DNA of 64,000 nucleotides from Oopsacas minuta (GCA_024704765.1 JAKMXF010000310.1:310001-374000); one strand, 5' to 3'. Counted from the stretch's first letter, positions 32,176-42,456 are shown. The notes: generated by a model from the letters alone, not told the origin. Numbers and translations: made by a program.

Positions 32176-33130
32176 GATAAATAGCTACGTTGTTTAATCC
32201 GCACAAATATAATACATATTATCCGTAGATGGTAGGACTGAATTACTGTGTCTCAATCAGAAATTGACCTTTTTGAACCCGAAATTCAACCAAAATTGCC
32301 AAATTTCAGCCCTTTTTGGACTAAAAATCTCCAAAAAGGCTTAGTCCGTATACAGTTTTAATTAATTAAGTATAATACGTAAAACTTGTAAATTTGGGGC
32401 ATAATAGACATACAAAATCGCTAAACTAAGATAAAATGTGGCTCATTCAAAGTTGTCGGAACAAAATCTATCATATAAATTCAAATAAGTGCAACAATAT
32501 TTTCATACCTTTGTATGCTAGAAATATACGTTTTCCCCTTCAGGATTACCACGATTTTGATTAATACGAATTATTATGCATATATGGAGAAATTCGAGGC
32601 AATTTTACGAAGTTAGAAAAATTCCTTATATGTCGGCTAGCCGACAATGTAGACCGCCGACATATAAGTAATCCCTTGTTAGAAATATATTTGTAATGGT
32701 ATAAGATATTTATAAGATGTAGATAAAGGTATATGATTTCTGTTGAGTTGATGAGAAAATTTTCAATTTGATTCATCTAGTACCCGAAATTTTCAACTTC
32801 CCGTCGTCTGATTTTCGAAAGCTGTTTTCTAGAGTTGAGTATAATCCTCTAGTTCACTTAACACAATTTGTTGCAATTTTTGTTAAACCGTATATTGACC
32901 TGTATACGTTTTCAAAAAGAATATAAAACGCGGATAATATCCGTAAAATAATTCTGATCTATAACTATACACTATATACTACACTAATACATACGAGAGA
33001 GGTCAAAATAAACTCAACTCTTTCAGGAATGGAACAGTGCTTTAAAGATATAAAAGAATTCAAATAAAAGGCAACACATAAAATAAGCACAATTAACAAT
33101 GCAATTAAAATAACACTGATTACTTTCTGA
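32176..33130. other. Intergenic with a perfect palindrome
   Basis: No gene recognised. It contains the TTATATGTCGGC inverted repeat at 32626-32667, listed separately. 'Aaatttcagccctttttgga' and 'ttttggactaaaaatctcca' near 32304-32340 are a loose inverted pair. Confidence 0.4.
32626..32667. repeat. Short perfect inverted repeat, 12-bp arms
   Basis: TTATATGTCGGC, an 18-base spacer (tagccgacaatgtagacc), then GCCGACATATAA. The spacer contains a further nested CGGCTAGCCG palindrome with the left arm. It could be a foldback or MITE core or a protein-binding palindrome; no neighbouring gene uses it clearly. Confidence 0.7.
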
Positions 33131-34231
33131 TTACTTGTCAGCATCAGACTGAACAGTTCGTGCGTCAGGAAGCTCAGTGTAAGGGGGAGGAGCACGTAGA
33201 GAGTTCTCTGAGGCTACGGTGTACTGTGGAGGAGGGATAGAGTCAACAAAATCAGGACCGAGATCATTTGAAGGAATTAGGAGATCAGTCTCATCAGATT
33301 CTGTCCGTACTCTGATACACAGAACAACACACAATGCTACGATAAATCCTACACTCAGCATTACTAAGAACATGCCAAGCAGCATAATAAAACTAATCCA
33401 AATACCTACTGCACGGATATCACTACAGAGCCAATTGTAATCTATACGATCCTCCCAGGTAACATTCCCAGTAACGTTACTGGTTGTTAGCATGATGTAG
33501 TCACCGATATGATATATTTCCTCGTAACAAGGAGCAGTGCAGTGCTCGCGAATATTCTGCTGATCTGCCTTGTACACGAGTTTCTGAACAAGTGCAGTTG
33601 AATTACCAGAAACAAATATTGATTCATTAGATTGATAGCAGAAAGATATGTAGTACTGTCCATCTGTAGGTATTGTAATGGTAGAGATTATACAAGTTTC
33701 TTGATACTCAAAATTGCACAGATAGGTAAGTAGCGTATTATCATGACACACATTATCAACTTTATCAACAAATAACTTTACCCACATCCAAACCTTACCA
33801 TATAAAGGATTAAGATGTATAGTTAAATCGATAGTAGATCCCTCAAGCAAGTAGTAGCTGTAGGTAAAATGATCAGGTACAGTATTGGTGAATTCTGCAA
33901 AGGTAGAATAATCTGAGAAAGTAGCTCCTTGCTGTTTTATTGGCATATTGTATAGAATATAGAGATTCACGTCTAATAACTCTGTACCGTTCCTGATTTC
34001 AAAATCTCCACACTCTGTCTGATCTACATCAATAATACGAGTATCCATAGCCTGTGCGGATATAGGGTGTTCAATGGGAGGAGCGAAGTAGCTTACCATC
34101 CCCACAATGAAAGCAGTCAATCCCAGAGCTAAAAGGAGTGTGAAGCATGCAATAGAACGTTGTATGCAAACGTAGCGAGATGGACGTCTTCGTCTGCAGG
34201 GTCTGTCTAAGTTATTACACCTTGAAGGCAT
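33131..34231 (-). CDS. Two-pass membrane protein with two PPxY motifs (paralogue of 27190-28428)
   Basis: 366 residues, family unrecognised. The short N-terminus is Arg-rich (RPCRRRRPSR) instead of His/Gly-rich. Transmembrane helix 1 is at about 28-48. The lumenal domain has blocks matching the paralogue: HPISAQAMDTRI (against HPILASPQDDRI), YYLLEGSTIDLTIHL (against YYLLPGSSISLSLYV), HCTAPC (against NCTASC) and DRIDYNWLC (against DDIDYTWSC). Transmembrane helix 2 is at about 275-305. The cytosolic tail has two WW-ligand sites, PPPQY and PPPY. Several N-x-S/T sequons (NGT, NES, NST, NVT) lie in the lumenal part. The paralogy shows both are real genes. Confidence 0.8.
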   Translation of the reverse strand: MPSRCNNLDRPCRRRRPSRYVCIQRSIACFTLLLALGLTAFIVGMVSYFAPPIEHPISAQAMDTRIIDVDQTECGDFEIRNGTELLDVNLYILYNMPIKQQGATFSDYSTFAEFTNTVPDHFTYSYYLLEGSTIDLTIHLNPLYGKVWMWVKLFVDKVDNVCHDNTLLTYLCNFEYQETCIISTITIPTDGQYYISFCYQSNESIFVSGNSTALVQKLVYKADQQNIREHCTAPCYEEIYHIGDYIMLTTSNVTGNVTWEDRIDYNWLCSDIRAVGIWISFIMLLGMFLVMLSVGFIVALCVVLCIRVRTESDETDLLIPSNDLGPDFVDSIPPPQYTVASENSLRAPPPYTELPDARTVQSDADK

Positions 34232-34405
34232 CGGTAGAGTCTACAAATAGGGGAAACATGTACATCAAATTTGAGAAAAGGTTTCTTTCGCATCTATTAC
34301 AAAAACCTTAGATTACGAATGAAATCAAAATAAGATATGTATTATGAAGAAATAAACATCTTATTGACTAGTGACACAAACTAAGTTATAAATCTATTAG
34401 AAATA

Positions 34406-35176
34406 TCAATAGTTCTTCCCTCCGATAGCTGCTTTGCCTCTGAGTCCCTTACCCGACTGAATGGTGGTGTGTGTGGCAATATGACCTACTGGTGCTTCTT
34501 CCATCTCTGCTACCTTCAGGGTAGAGCGTATAGATTCTATTTCATTTTCTAGGGCCTTTTTCTGCTCATTATGTTTCTCTTTGCATTGATTAGCAGCTGT
34601 TGCCTGTTTGTCTAGTGAACTTAGAATAGTTTGACAGTTGTCACACCATTTGTCAAGCTTGTCAATTAGAGGATCGAGTGCATTCGTAACATCCATATCA
34701 ATATCCCGCCCCATACTGAATATAACCTCAAATACCTGTTTCTCCTGATCCAGCTTACCCCGTATAATACCAGCATAAATAGCCTCTATAACCGTATCCT
34801 CTAGAGCTCTCATGTTACCAATCTCAAGCAGCTCCATCACAGAGCTATACTCCAGTCTCTTAGACTCAGAAGCTAGAGATACTAGCGTCAAGAGCTTCAG
34901 CTTACTTAACATACGTTCTGTTAGCTCAGGGAATAGAGCTGGTGCAGCTCTATAGTCAGGTAAAGTACCAAATGAGAATAATCTTAATAATTTTACGTAC
35001 TTCTCGTGAGGTGTGGCGTTGAGTGCCTGAATGTTTGGCATCTGTAGTAGCTCTACGAATATGAATACATTAGGAGCTTCTACACACTGCTTGATAACCT
35101 CTACAGCTGTCTCACCCTGTGCAGTCTGGCATAGCAGTAGGAAAGGTTGTAGAGGAGTGTTACCGAGCTCACTCAT
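34406..35176 (-). CDS. COPS7: COP9 signalosome subunit 7
   Basis: 256 residues in a single exon, near the usual 264-275 of animal COPS7A/B. It is a PCI-domain subunit of the COP9 signalosome, which removes NEDD8 from cullin-RING ligases. The N-terminal helical repeat and PCI region (residues 1-160) include APNVFIFVELLQMPNIQALN, RLFSFGTLPDY, LKLLTLVSLASESKRLEYSS and EDTVIEAIYAGIIRGKLDQE. The C-terminal part is a coiled coil (WCDNCQTILSSLDKQATAAN) ending in KGLRGKAAIGGKNY. A PCI subunit of the proteasome lid or eIF3 is excluded by these segments. Confidence 0.94.
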   Translation of the reverse strand: MSELGNTPLQPFLLLCQTAQGETAVEVIKQCVEAPNVFIFVELLQMPNIQALNATPHEKYVKLLRLFSFGTLPDYRAAPALFPELTERMLSKLKLLTLVSLASESKRLEYSSVMELLEIGNMRALEDTVIEAIYAGIIRGKLDQEKQVFEVIFSMGRDIDMDVTNALDPLIDKLDKWCDNCQTILSSLDKQATAANQCKEKHNEQKKALENEIESIRSTLKVAEMEEAPVGHIATHTTIQSGKGLRGKAAIGGKNY

Positions 35177-35612
35177 GCTATTAATTACAGGAATAATAAT
35201 TAAACTGAGTACACCTTAGGAGAGGGTCGGGTTTGTCAGGTATAAACCAGACCAACATTTGTGGTTGCATTTATTGTATAGATTAACCTAGTCAATCGAA
35301 AAGATGGCAGATATTACTGTTTCGATCCTTGAATTAAGATAGTAATACCTCAGTCACATGAATTAGGAGTGTAAAGCATACTCGACTGTATTCTAATGTT
35401 GATAAAAATTTGTATCATATTACGAGGTGAAATGTTACAACTACGTGCGTTAATATATCGAGAAAGGTAGCGTAGCGCTTTGAAAGTAGTATTGTAAAAT
35501 GTCTTCAGCAGGAAGTCTGAATTCAGGATGTATGTAACATAAGTGTTATTATGCAACACTCCTAATACATTTAACTTAAATAATTCAAGAAACACTATTA
35601 AAGTAATTTTAA
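35177..35612. other. Intergenic between COPS7 and PPP1R8
   Basis: No gene. 'Gggtttgtcaggtataaacc' at about 35228 closely resembles 'cggtttgtcaggtttgaacc' at about 55467 in a laminin intron, so both are probably pieces of an unnamed repeat. Confidence 0.4.
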
Positions 35613-36665
35613 TCACAATAAGAAATTAGACTTCTCATTAGTGCTCTTCTTTCCAGGCCAAATTTCTTTGGCATATATCTTCTTATGAGAGCTTAATCTG
35701 GGGTAAAGCTTGGTAGGAGAGCCTAACGGATATAAATCTATGGGACTGGTAGGATCCACGTTTTTACCAGAGGATTCAGATATTTGTATAGTATTCTCAG
35801 AGAGATTGGGGTCATTAACTACTGGAGCTGAAGAGAAGAAATTTGAGGCGAAATTCACATTCTCCGCAGCATTGATCGGATCATCGATAGAAGAATATAA
35901 TTGTGGAATAAGGTTGTCATGCTCAAATAAGAAGGGCTGAACAGCTGATATACTATCTAAGGGGTTGGGAAGAGATGATGGCTCAAGACAAAGCTTCTTT
36001 GGAGTTGGAACAAAGGCAGATTGAACCATATTACGAAATCTTCCAATAGAAGGATCAACATCTTCAGGGTTAATTATTTCTTCAGGATTAGGAGAGAATG
36101 TTATATGCTTGCTTCCAATTTTCCTAGGATTAGGGGTTTGTATAGCACTATTATCATTAGTAACAGTAATACTTCTGTTAAGAGCAGTGTTATATTGTGT
36201 TAGGTCAGCTAATGCTACTTGATTCTCTTGAAGTGTAGACATGTCATCAGCAACTAGAGCATTAGACAAGTTAGAACTCTCAGGTTTGCGTTCACGCAGA
36301 GTATAACATCTAGTAGATTGTCCGAAATAAATAGTAGAGTCTACTGGTAGTACTTGCGGTTTGTGAGGCTCTAGACGTAGGGATCCTATAAATGTTCCGT
36401 GAGTGGAACCTAAATCCATAAGGAAAATTCTTTGGAGATGTTTATGGTATATGACAGCTGAATGAAATCTTGAAACTGAGGCATGGTCAAGAATGAAATC
36501 ACATTTTTTTGAGTGTCGACCAATTAAATAATAAGGTTTATCGTCGAGAAGTAATTTGCTAATGCTAGCAGTATTCTTGATTACGTCAAAATATAAACCA
36601 CAAGAGGGAGGGGGTTTGCAAGCCCACTTCGGACAATCAAAAACGAATGGTTCTATCGAATTCAT
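35613..36665 (-). CDS. PPP1R8: Nuclear inhibitor of protein phosphatase 1 (NIPP1), FHA protein
   Basis: 350 residues when started at MNSIEPFVFDCPKWACKPPP, matching the 351 residues of human NIPP1. The frame is open to an upstream Met at 36788, but those 41 residues are unlike the family. NIPP1 is a nuclear regulator of PP1 that binds phosphorylated splicing and chromatin proteins through its FHA domain. The FHA core spans about 38-120 (YYLIGRHSKKCDFILDHASV, STHGTFIGSLRLEPHKPQ). The PP1-docking RVxF-type motif is KHITF, followed by NPEEIINPEDVDPSIGRFRN. The C-terminal KKIYAKEIWPGKK matches the family's auto-inhibitory, RNA-binding end. Confidence 0.95.
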   Translation of the reverse strand: MNSIEPFVFDCPKWACKPPPSCGLYFDVIKNTASISKLLLDDKPYYLIGRHSKKCDFILDHASVSRFHSAVIYHKHLQRIFLMDLGSTHGTFIGSLRLEPHKPQVLPVDSTIYFGQSTRCYTLRERKPESSNLSNALVADDMSTLQENQVALADLTQYNTALNRSITVTNDNSAIQTPNPRKIGSKHITFSPNPEEIINPEDVDPSIGRFRNMVQSAFVPTPKKLCLEPSSLPNPLDSISAVQPFLFEHDNLIPQLYSSIDDPINAAENVNFASNFFSSAPVVNDPNLSENTIQISESSGKNVDPTSPIDLYPLGSPTKLYPRLSSHKKIYAKEIWPGKKSTNEKSNFLL

Positions 36666-37168
36666 TGAGGGACTGGCTATATATGGGAATAAGGAGAATT
36701 GAATGAGAGAGTTGTGTGATTCTACTTTAGTAATCTTGAAGTATGTTGCTATTGTTGCATAAATATTGAGGAATGGATAATAAAGCACTGCTCTGTTAAA
36801 GATAAAACTTATGTACTGAGAACTTGATTAGTACTTTTATCCAAACCGTTTTCAATTTTTTAAAGGAATTATATAGGAAAATATTCAGGAAAAGACATAG
36901 CCCGGCTAGAATATCACTATGTATTACTATTTGTTCTCCCCAAGGGGATACGTCTTATCAGAGTTCCACTGTATTTCATTTGCGAATTTAAATACTTAAT
37001 ATAAACTCCAATCATCATATTATAGATCTACGTTCGGCAAATAATCGAAAATAGCACTAATGAAATGCTGCAATAATTCAAAGTGATAATTACATATAAT
37101 AAATCTATAAAGAAATACAACAGTAATGTACATAAAGAGATAGAACAACCAAATAATACAATATTAAG
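36666..37168. other. Intergenic with a half MITE
   Basis: Around 36945-36972 the sequence GATACGTCTTATCAGAGTTC, then CACTGTA, is one end of the 'TACAGTAGAACTCGG' MITE family. The partner end was not found. The rest is AT-rich. Confidence 0.4.
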
Positions 37169-38074
37169 CTAATCAAGAGGTGTGTCACAGAAAGGTGTGA
37201 AGTCGTAATCACAGTCGAGTTTAACATTAACTAGTTTACAAGGATATCCGTCAATATTAACCTCATGTAGCGAGTAGTTATCTATAGAAGATAATGCTGT
37301 TTCTAGACCTGTTATATGATCTCTACGGAAACTCAACATCTTCTGATTGAAGTATAAATCCTTATCTCTCTTCCTATCTACAAGATGATTGTGATAGAAT
37401 GTGTCATAACCTGTGGTTATACCCTCAGGTTTAGATATCTGTAGTCCAGCTTTTCTAACACGTAATTGGAACTCATCGTCCTCTCTCCCCCACCCCCAGA
37501 ATATATTAGAGAATCCGTTAACTAATCTAAAGTGTTCGTTAGTCAGCAGTAATATACCACCAAAAAATTTATCATAATGGTATTGAGGGTGTAGGTCAGG
37601 ACTGGTTAGATGGGAGGGGCCGGACAAAGGGAACCTGTAGCTGATATTGTGATTGAGGGGAAGCAGGTCAACGTCATGGAGACAAATATACTCATTGGAA
37701 TTTGAAGTTAAGATGAAACCAAGATTTAACAGTAGACCCCTATTGAATCTATGATTATCCACTTGATTGAGTATCCATATAGAGAACGGTATCTTCTGCA
37801 GAGTCAGGAAATCTGACAAATAAGGTACTATTTCTACTAACTCACGGAATCTGTCTCTATATGGGATAAGAACTGCTAGTCTCTCTGTCTGCCAACCATC
37901 CCTCCCTAATTCTGGAGAATTTAATTCTAATTTTATATTAGTAACCGGTGCATTTCTACAGACCGGACATGATACTGATTCCTGTGTATTAGTACTAACT
38001 GGGTATAGGAATAGTAGGATGAAGCAGTTTAATGCGATTAGTATAGCTATAATGATTCTGAATAAAGTCTTCAT
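37169..38074 (-). CDS. B4GALT7: Xylosylprotein beta-1,4-galactosyltransferase 7
   Basis: A Golgi enzyme that adds the first galactose to xylose in the glycosaminoglycan linker of proteoglycans (family GT7). 301 residues, single exon. There is a type II signal anchor at about residues 4-25 (LFRIIIAILIALNCFILLFL). The family motifs are VLIPYRDRFREL, the Mn-binding HDVDLLPLN, GGILLLTNEHFRLVNGFSN and the signature FWGWGREDDEF. SGPSHLTSPDLHPQYHYDKF and GITTGYDTFYHNH distinguish the B4GALT7 type from B4GALT1-6. Catalytic residues appear intact. It indicates proteoglycan synthesis, consistent with an animal extracellular matrix and the laminin gene nearby. Confidence 0.95.
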   Translation of the reverse strand: MKTLFRIIIAILIALNCFILLFLYPVSTNTQESVSCPVCRNAPVTNIKLELNSPELGRDGWQTERLAVLIPYRDRFRELVEIVPYLSDFLTLQKIPFSIWILNQVDNHRFNRGLLLNLGFILTSNSNEYICLHDVDLLPLNHNISYRFPLSGPSHLTSPDLHPQYHYDKFFGGILLLTNEHFRLVNGFSNIFWGWGREDDEFQLRVRKAGLQISKPEGITTGYDTFYHNHLVDRKRDKDLYFNQKMLSFRRDHITGLETALSSIDNYSLHEVNIDGYPCKLVNVKLDCDYDFTPFCDTPLD

Positions 38075-38724
38075 AGGTATCTGAATTTATAAGTAATATT
38101 AGGATTATTAAAGCATAGCCTATGATTAAAGGAAGACAGAATTAAACATAAGTCATCTATAGGTCAGACCATGACCTGGTCAGCCAGACTAATTGAGCAG
38201 CATTTTACTTGAATTATTAGTTACACCGTAACCTATGTAGGCCACGCATACATGAAATATATTTATTGTGTATACTACGTACTTGTTAGCTGGGGCGTAA
38301 CTGGAGATCCCAGAGCGAGGAGCCAAGGATGGATAATTGCCTCAATATAATGGCGATTACAATGGGGAGATGAGGCAACGCCCGAAAAAGCGAGGAGGCA
38401 ACTGCCTCCACTGCCTCAATGGTAGTTACGCCCTAGGTTAGTAAGATTAACCCTTTACTGCTGGAAAAAATTCGAATTTTTGTGGGAATTGGGTAACAAG
38501 TAATGCTAAAAATTTAGTTCGGATTCATCACGCTCGTAAAGCACATATCGTAATAGGTTAATCGGTAACTACGTAACTAACAGATTCAACATATTACTAT
38601 ACATCAGTTATATACGGAGATAAGATTGATTTGTACCTATCTAATAGTAAAATTCCAATGACAAATTGTAAGATATAATATAGGGATAGAAGTGACTTAA
38701 GTGATCAGGTTAATCCGCTTGCAA
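38075..38724. other. Intergenic with a MITE
   Basis: Upstream region of B4GALT7. It contains the MITE listed at 38287-38439. No exons. Confidence 0.45.
38287..38439. mobile_element. MITE with TIR 'GGGGCGTAACT'
   Basis: About 153 bp. The left end reads TTAGCTGGGGCGTAACTGGA. The right end, in reverse complement, reads TAACCTAGGGCGTAACTACC. TTA/TAA sits at the borders. The interior is GC-rich compared with its surroundings (gaggcaactgcctccactgc). No transposase. Confidence 0.68.
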
Positions 38725-39954
38725 TTAGCAAGGAGCCTCAATGGGTACAGATACGAATTTATTAAGTGTACTCCCACCGCTCTTTGGGGTAATCCTCTCT
38801 ATAAGAAGTCTCTCTCTTGAGCTGTCAGAACAGGTTGGTAGTCTGGGACACTTTGATGTGAATACACTAACACTACCATTCTTGTCCTGAGCACTGCTCC
38901 ATTTGTCGATATTATATCTTCCAGCTCCCACGTCATTATTAGCCTGTGTAAAGTCATTCCAGAATCTCTTATCAGTCCTTTCTGTCGAGGAGAAGAATGG
39001 TTTGTTGCTTGAGGTAGGTCTAGAGAGCATTTTAACGGTATAGTGGGTGGGACCAGGATCTGTGAGGGGTCGGGGACACTGTGAGATGGTACTACAGTAT
39101 ATTCTCTCAGATGGTTGTTTGTTGAAATGATCTAAAGTGCTGAATCTACCTTTACATCCCATATGCTCATCTTCCCATTCATTAATGAACGATTTTATAG
39201 AATAGTGTCCAGGTCCTAGAGTATTCCACTTAACTTGTTCAGCTGCTAAATGTCCATTAGGGACAGGGTCAGTACGCTTTCCAGTGAACAGATCATAAGG
39301 ACCTCTCTTGCTAGTCTTGTTACGAATACACTGGTTTATAGAACTCTCTATACCGTATAGAGCAGGACTAAGTCCACTACCATAAGGGAGCTGGAGCTCT
39401 CTACCTTTCCCGCCATTATTCAGCATTCCAATCCTCCCATGAGATTGCTTTGCTCTATCTTCAGTACAAGCTGAAGGGATACCGTCTTTTCCATATGAAC
39501 CAGGTGCAGGGTTCCGAAAGAGATCCTCATTACCCGGTAAGAGGCGAGGTCCTGTGGTGTCACAAATTCCCTTTGTGCTTCGGGGGCGACTGTTCATATG
39601 GTCTATGAATGTTTGGTTGTGGTACATCCCTGGTCCCCTGCTCTCATTCAGGGCATGGTTCTTGTTCCACTGGTCTCTGTAGGAGTGACGAGGTTGTTTC
39701 GCAGCAGCCTCAGTTAGGTACATGGTCTTCCAATCCATCCCTCGAATATCTGGGGGATCCTTGGATTGGATAGAGTCCCAACCGATGTTATACGTCCCTG
39801 GTCCTAGTTTTGCATTGTTGGGGCTTGTGAGTTTCTTGCAGTAGGGGACCTGTGTGAAGGTGCCTGGTACCTTCCTCTGGGGATATACACCTGACACATC
39901 AAACCTAGCTGTCTGAGTACCAAAGGGAGCACCGCCAAACTTTTTCTCAGCCAT
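38725..39954 (-). CDS. CIMAP2: Ciliary microtubule-associated protein 2-like (LEXM), SHIPPO/PGR repeats
   Basis: 409 residues when started at MAEKKFGGAPFGTQTARFDV, which resembles the LEXM/CIMAP2 N-terminus and has close to its usual length (about 420). The track frame extends 28 residues upstream without support. There are multiple sperm-tail PG-rich (SHIPPO) repeats: LGPGTYNIGW, RGPGMYHNQT, PAPGSYGKDG, LGPGHYSIKSF, TDPGPTHYTVKM and VGAGRYNIDK. Such proteins lie inside or along axonemal microtubules. The alternative is another STPG-family member. Single exon. Confidence 0.82.
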   Translation of the reverse strand: MAEKKFGGAPFGTQTARFDVSGVYPQRKVPGTFTQVPYCKKLTSPNNAKLGPGTYNIGWDSIQSKDPPDIRGMDWKTMYLTEAAAKQPRHSYRDQWNKNHALNESRGPGMYHNQTFIDHMNSRPRSTKGICDTTGPRLLPGNEDLFRNPAPGSYGKDGIPSACTEDRAKQSHGRIGMLNNGGKGRELQLPYGSGLSPALYGIESSINQCIRNKTSKRGPYDLFTGKRTDPVPNGHLAAEQVKWNTLGPGHYSIKSFINEWEDEHMGCKGRFSTLDHFNKQPSERIYCSTISQCPRPLTDPGPTHYTVKMLSRPTSSNKPFFSSTERTDKRFWNDFTQANNDVGAGRYNIDKWSSAQDKNGSVSVFTSKCPRLPTCSDSSRERLLIERITPKSGGSTLNKFVSVPIEAPC

Positions 39955-40850
39955 TCTGACTAAATTATACAAAATAAAATGATCCGAGAAACTAACAGAC
40001 TTATAATTGATATTTGTACAGCTCTGCTGACAGGGCAATGAACATGAATATATTTAAACAGAATAACAACATTATGAAGTGAGTTATCATTCTGTAGATA
40101 CAGTTCGTTGAATATATAAATTTGTAAGAATCTTTGTTCTGAGAAACCCAAAAATTTCAATTCATCATAGCGATAAATATGTCTTTTTCCTGATTTAGCA
40201 CAAAAATGATTATTCCAGAATATTTGTAGTAGAATTCCCAACTTCTCGAGGTAAATTTCAATGGTGCGAGGCATAATTCCTCTAAAGAATGCCCCATTCC
40301 CCGAATTTAGAGGTTCGTTTCTAAAAAAATGAATGAAGGTGGACCAAAATTGCCCCACTTATAGAGGTTTCCCATTTATAGATACCTCACTTATAGAGGT
40401 TGTACTGTCGAATACAAATATATTGACATTCGGTTGGCAAAGGAATATCAACATTTCGCTAATAATATTCTGTTGAACTGAAATGAACTATCCGACAAAC
40501 ACACATCCAGCATATAATTGATGATCTCTAATTGTAAATGTTCTGTATTTAAAATTATTCCTTCCGTACAGCTGTCCCGGCCATGGCGGGACATTAATTT
40601 TTATCATAAATTGTTAGTTCTATTGCTGATGGGCGGCTTAGCTGTCCGGTTATATTAGATGGTCGGACCGGTTTTCCTGAGCTGATATTATATATCTTGT
40701 ATTTATATAATCAGCTAGCATAGTATATGACCTCCCAAGTTAACAGGAAGGGGAGAAACTGTTCCAAGCAGTTTATCAAGAACCAGAATAATTGTAAACA
40801 AATATAGAATATTAGTATACGTACATAAAATAATTTTGACAAATATCAAA
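39955..40850. other. Bidirectional intergenic region
   Basis: It separates the divergent CIMAP2-like (minus) and TTLL-like (plus) genes. A 'cccacttatagaggttt' unit is repeated at about 40351-40400 (cacttatagaggtttcccat, then cacttatagaggttgtactg). This is typical of one end of a mariner-type MITE. No second end is clear. Confidence 0.45.
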
Positions 40851-42365
40851 ATGAAACTAATCAGGCGTCGGAAGATATTAACATGCTTGCTATTACTGAT
40901 AATAGTTATACTGATAACATACCTAAAGAACACAGATGATACACAACTCGTATATACAGAAACTAAAGATTACATTAGTGCTAATAAAGTAGATTGTGGA
41001 GTAGAGAGATTGTTAGCCAGTGCACACAGACCTAAGTTTGTCAGATTTAAGTGGTATTTCCAGAATGGAGGTCCGCAAATAGAAGGATACAGCGGTCCCT
41101 CAGCAGTGGAAGTTTTCAAGCCTTTGAATTTCGTACAGACAGACAATGATGATTGGGATCTGCTCTGGAGCATGGTCCCTCAGTGGGATCACTTCCCAAA
41201 TGGAGTCCCTAAGAAATGGCAAGTACACAATCATTGTTTTAATCTAGCAAACTTCAAAGGAATATCAGGAGATAAAATATCACAATGGGAGAAGTTCATT
41301 TGCATGCAGAATAAGTTCGGTAAAGAAGTAATCAACTACATGCCAGATAGTTTTATTCCTCCCCACCAATACAATCAGTTTCCTAAAAGAATTGATAAAG
41401 AGGAATCCTGGATAGTTAAACCATCTATCGGGAAGAAAGGACTGGGAGTCAAGATCTATAACAGTACAACTGAGGTATACAAATACATGCAATCAGGACT
41501 AGCAGGAAATGTAGTTATTCAGAAGTACATACATGATCCATTCTTGATTGGAGGTAGGAAGTTCCACCTCCGTCTATACCTTGTGGTAACAAACCTAATT
41601 CCATTGAGAGTATTACTACATAAAGAAGGTCTGGTCTTATTTGCAAGCAACAAATATTCCTGGAGTAGTGAGGAGGATTTAACTGATATGTCTAAACAGC
41701 TGACCAATGCAGCTGTAGCAGATCGTATGAAGAAAGGAAGCACTGCTAATTCTATGTTATTCTCAGAGCTAATATCTGTCATGTCTACTCAGTATAGGAT
41801 AGATACAGATAAGGTTATCAGAGAGATTGAAGACTTGATGGTTAAGCTAGTGCTCAGTCAGCAATGTAATGAAGAGTTTGAGTACCATACTATTGGTACA
41901 TGTTTTGATATAATAGGAGCAGATGTATTACTTGACTCTAATCTCAAGCCTCATCTCCTAGAATCTAACAACGGACCTGAGATGTACACAGCTGATCCCG
42001 TGACGAGGAGAGCTAACGATCTGGCGCACAAATCTCTTCTTAATGACGTCATACCACTTGTAACCAGGACATACAATAGAGATTACTGGGAGAAGAAAGA
42101 GTTCGTGGAAAGAGTTGAGAGGTTTAAACTAAAGCACAATTATAAGAGTTGTTCAGATGGAACAGGAGTAATGGGGGAGAAATGTCTGAGAGAGGAAGAT
42201 CTGTATGAATTATGGCTATCCTTCTATGAACATAATCATCTGAACAATCTAACTCTAATATATCCTAATTCTAATAGTGTAGATGGGTATCAAAAGTATT
42301 GGGTGAGAGAGAAGTCAGAATATGACCAACTCCTATATCAGTGGGTTCATTCAAATAAATATTAA
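40851..42365 (+). CDS. Membrane-anchored tubulin-tyrosine-ligase-like protein
   Basis: 504 residues. The start is the first ATG ([20 protein letters not shown]); the frame is open a few codons further but only through TTG. An N-terminal signal-anchor helix is at about 10-26. The TTL/ATP-grasp domain follows, with [20 protein letters not shown] (nucleotide-binding Lys and Gly loop), [27 protein letters not shown] and [14 protein letters not shown] (acidic metal site). The C-terminus is Cys-containing and basic. Standard TTLLs are cytosolic glutamylases, glycylases or ligases. Here the signal anchor would place the ATP-grasp domain in the secretory lumen. Nematode TTLL-15-like proteins show a similar layout. 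The substrate is unknown. It is divergent from the CIMAP2-like gene. Confidence 0.85.
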   Translation: MKLIRRRKILTCLLLLIIVILITYLKNTDDTQLVYTETKDYISANKVDCGVERLLASAHRPKFVRFKWYFQNGGPQIEGYSGPSAVEVFKPLNFVQTDNDDWDLLWSMVPQWDHFPNGVPKKWQVHNHCFNLANFKGISGDKISQWEKFICMQNKFGKEVINYMPDSFIPPHQYNQFPKRIDKEESWIVKPSIGKKGLGVKIYNSTTEVYKYMQSGLAGNVVIQKYIHDPFLIGGRKFHLRLYLVVTNLIPLRVLLHKEGLVLFASNKYSWSSEEDLTDMSKQLTNAAVADRMKKGSTANSMLFSELISVMSTQYRIDTDKVIREIEDLMVKLVLSQQCNEEFEYHTIGTCFDIIGADVLLDSNLKPHLLESNNGPEMYTADPVTRRANDLAHKSLLNDVIPLVTRTYNRDYWEKKEFVERVERFKLKHNYKSCSDGTGVMGEKCLREEDLYELWLSFYEHNHLNNLTLIYPNSNSVDGYQKYWVREKSEYDQLLYQWVHSNKY

Positions 42366-42394
42366 ACAAATTATTTCTCAATTAACATACATAG

Positions 42395-42420
42395 TAATCA
42401 ATATTATTAAATCACAATTG

Positions 42421-42456
<36 letters not shown>

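Noticed and set aside
36665..36788. Upstream Met extension of PPP1R8
   Set aside because: The 41 extra residues do not resemble the family, whereas starting at 36665 gives the usual length.
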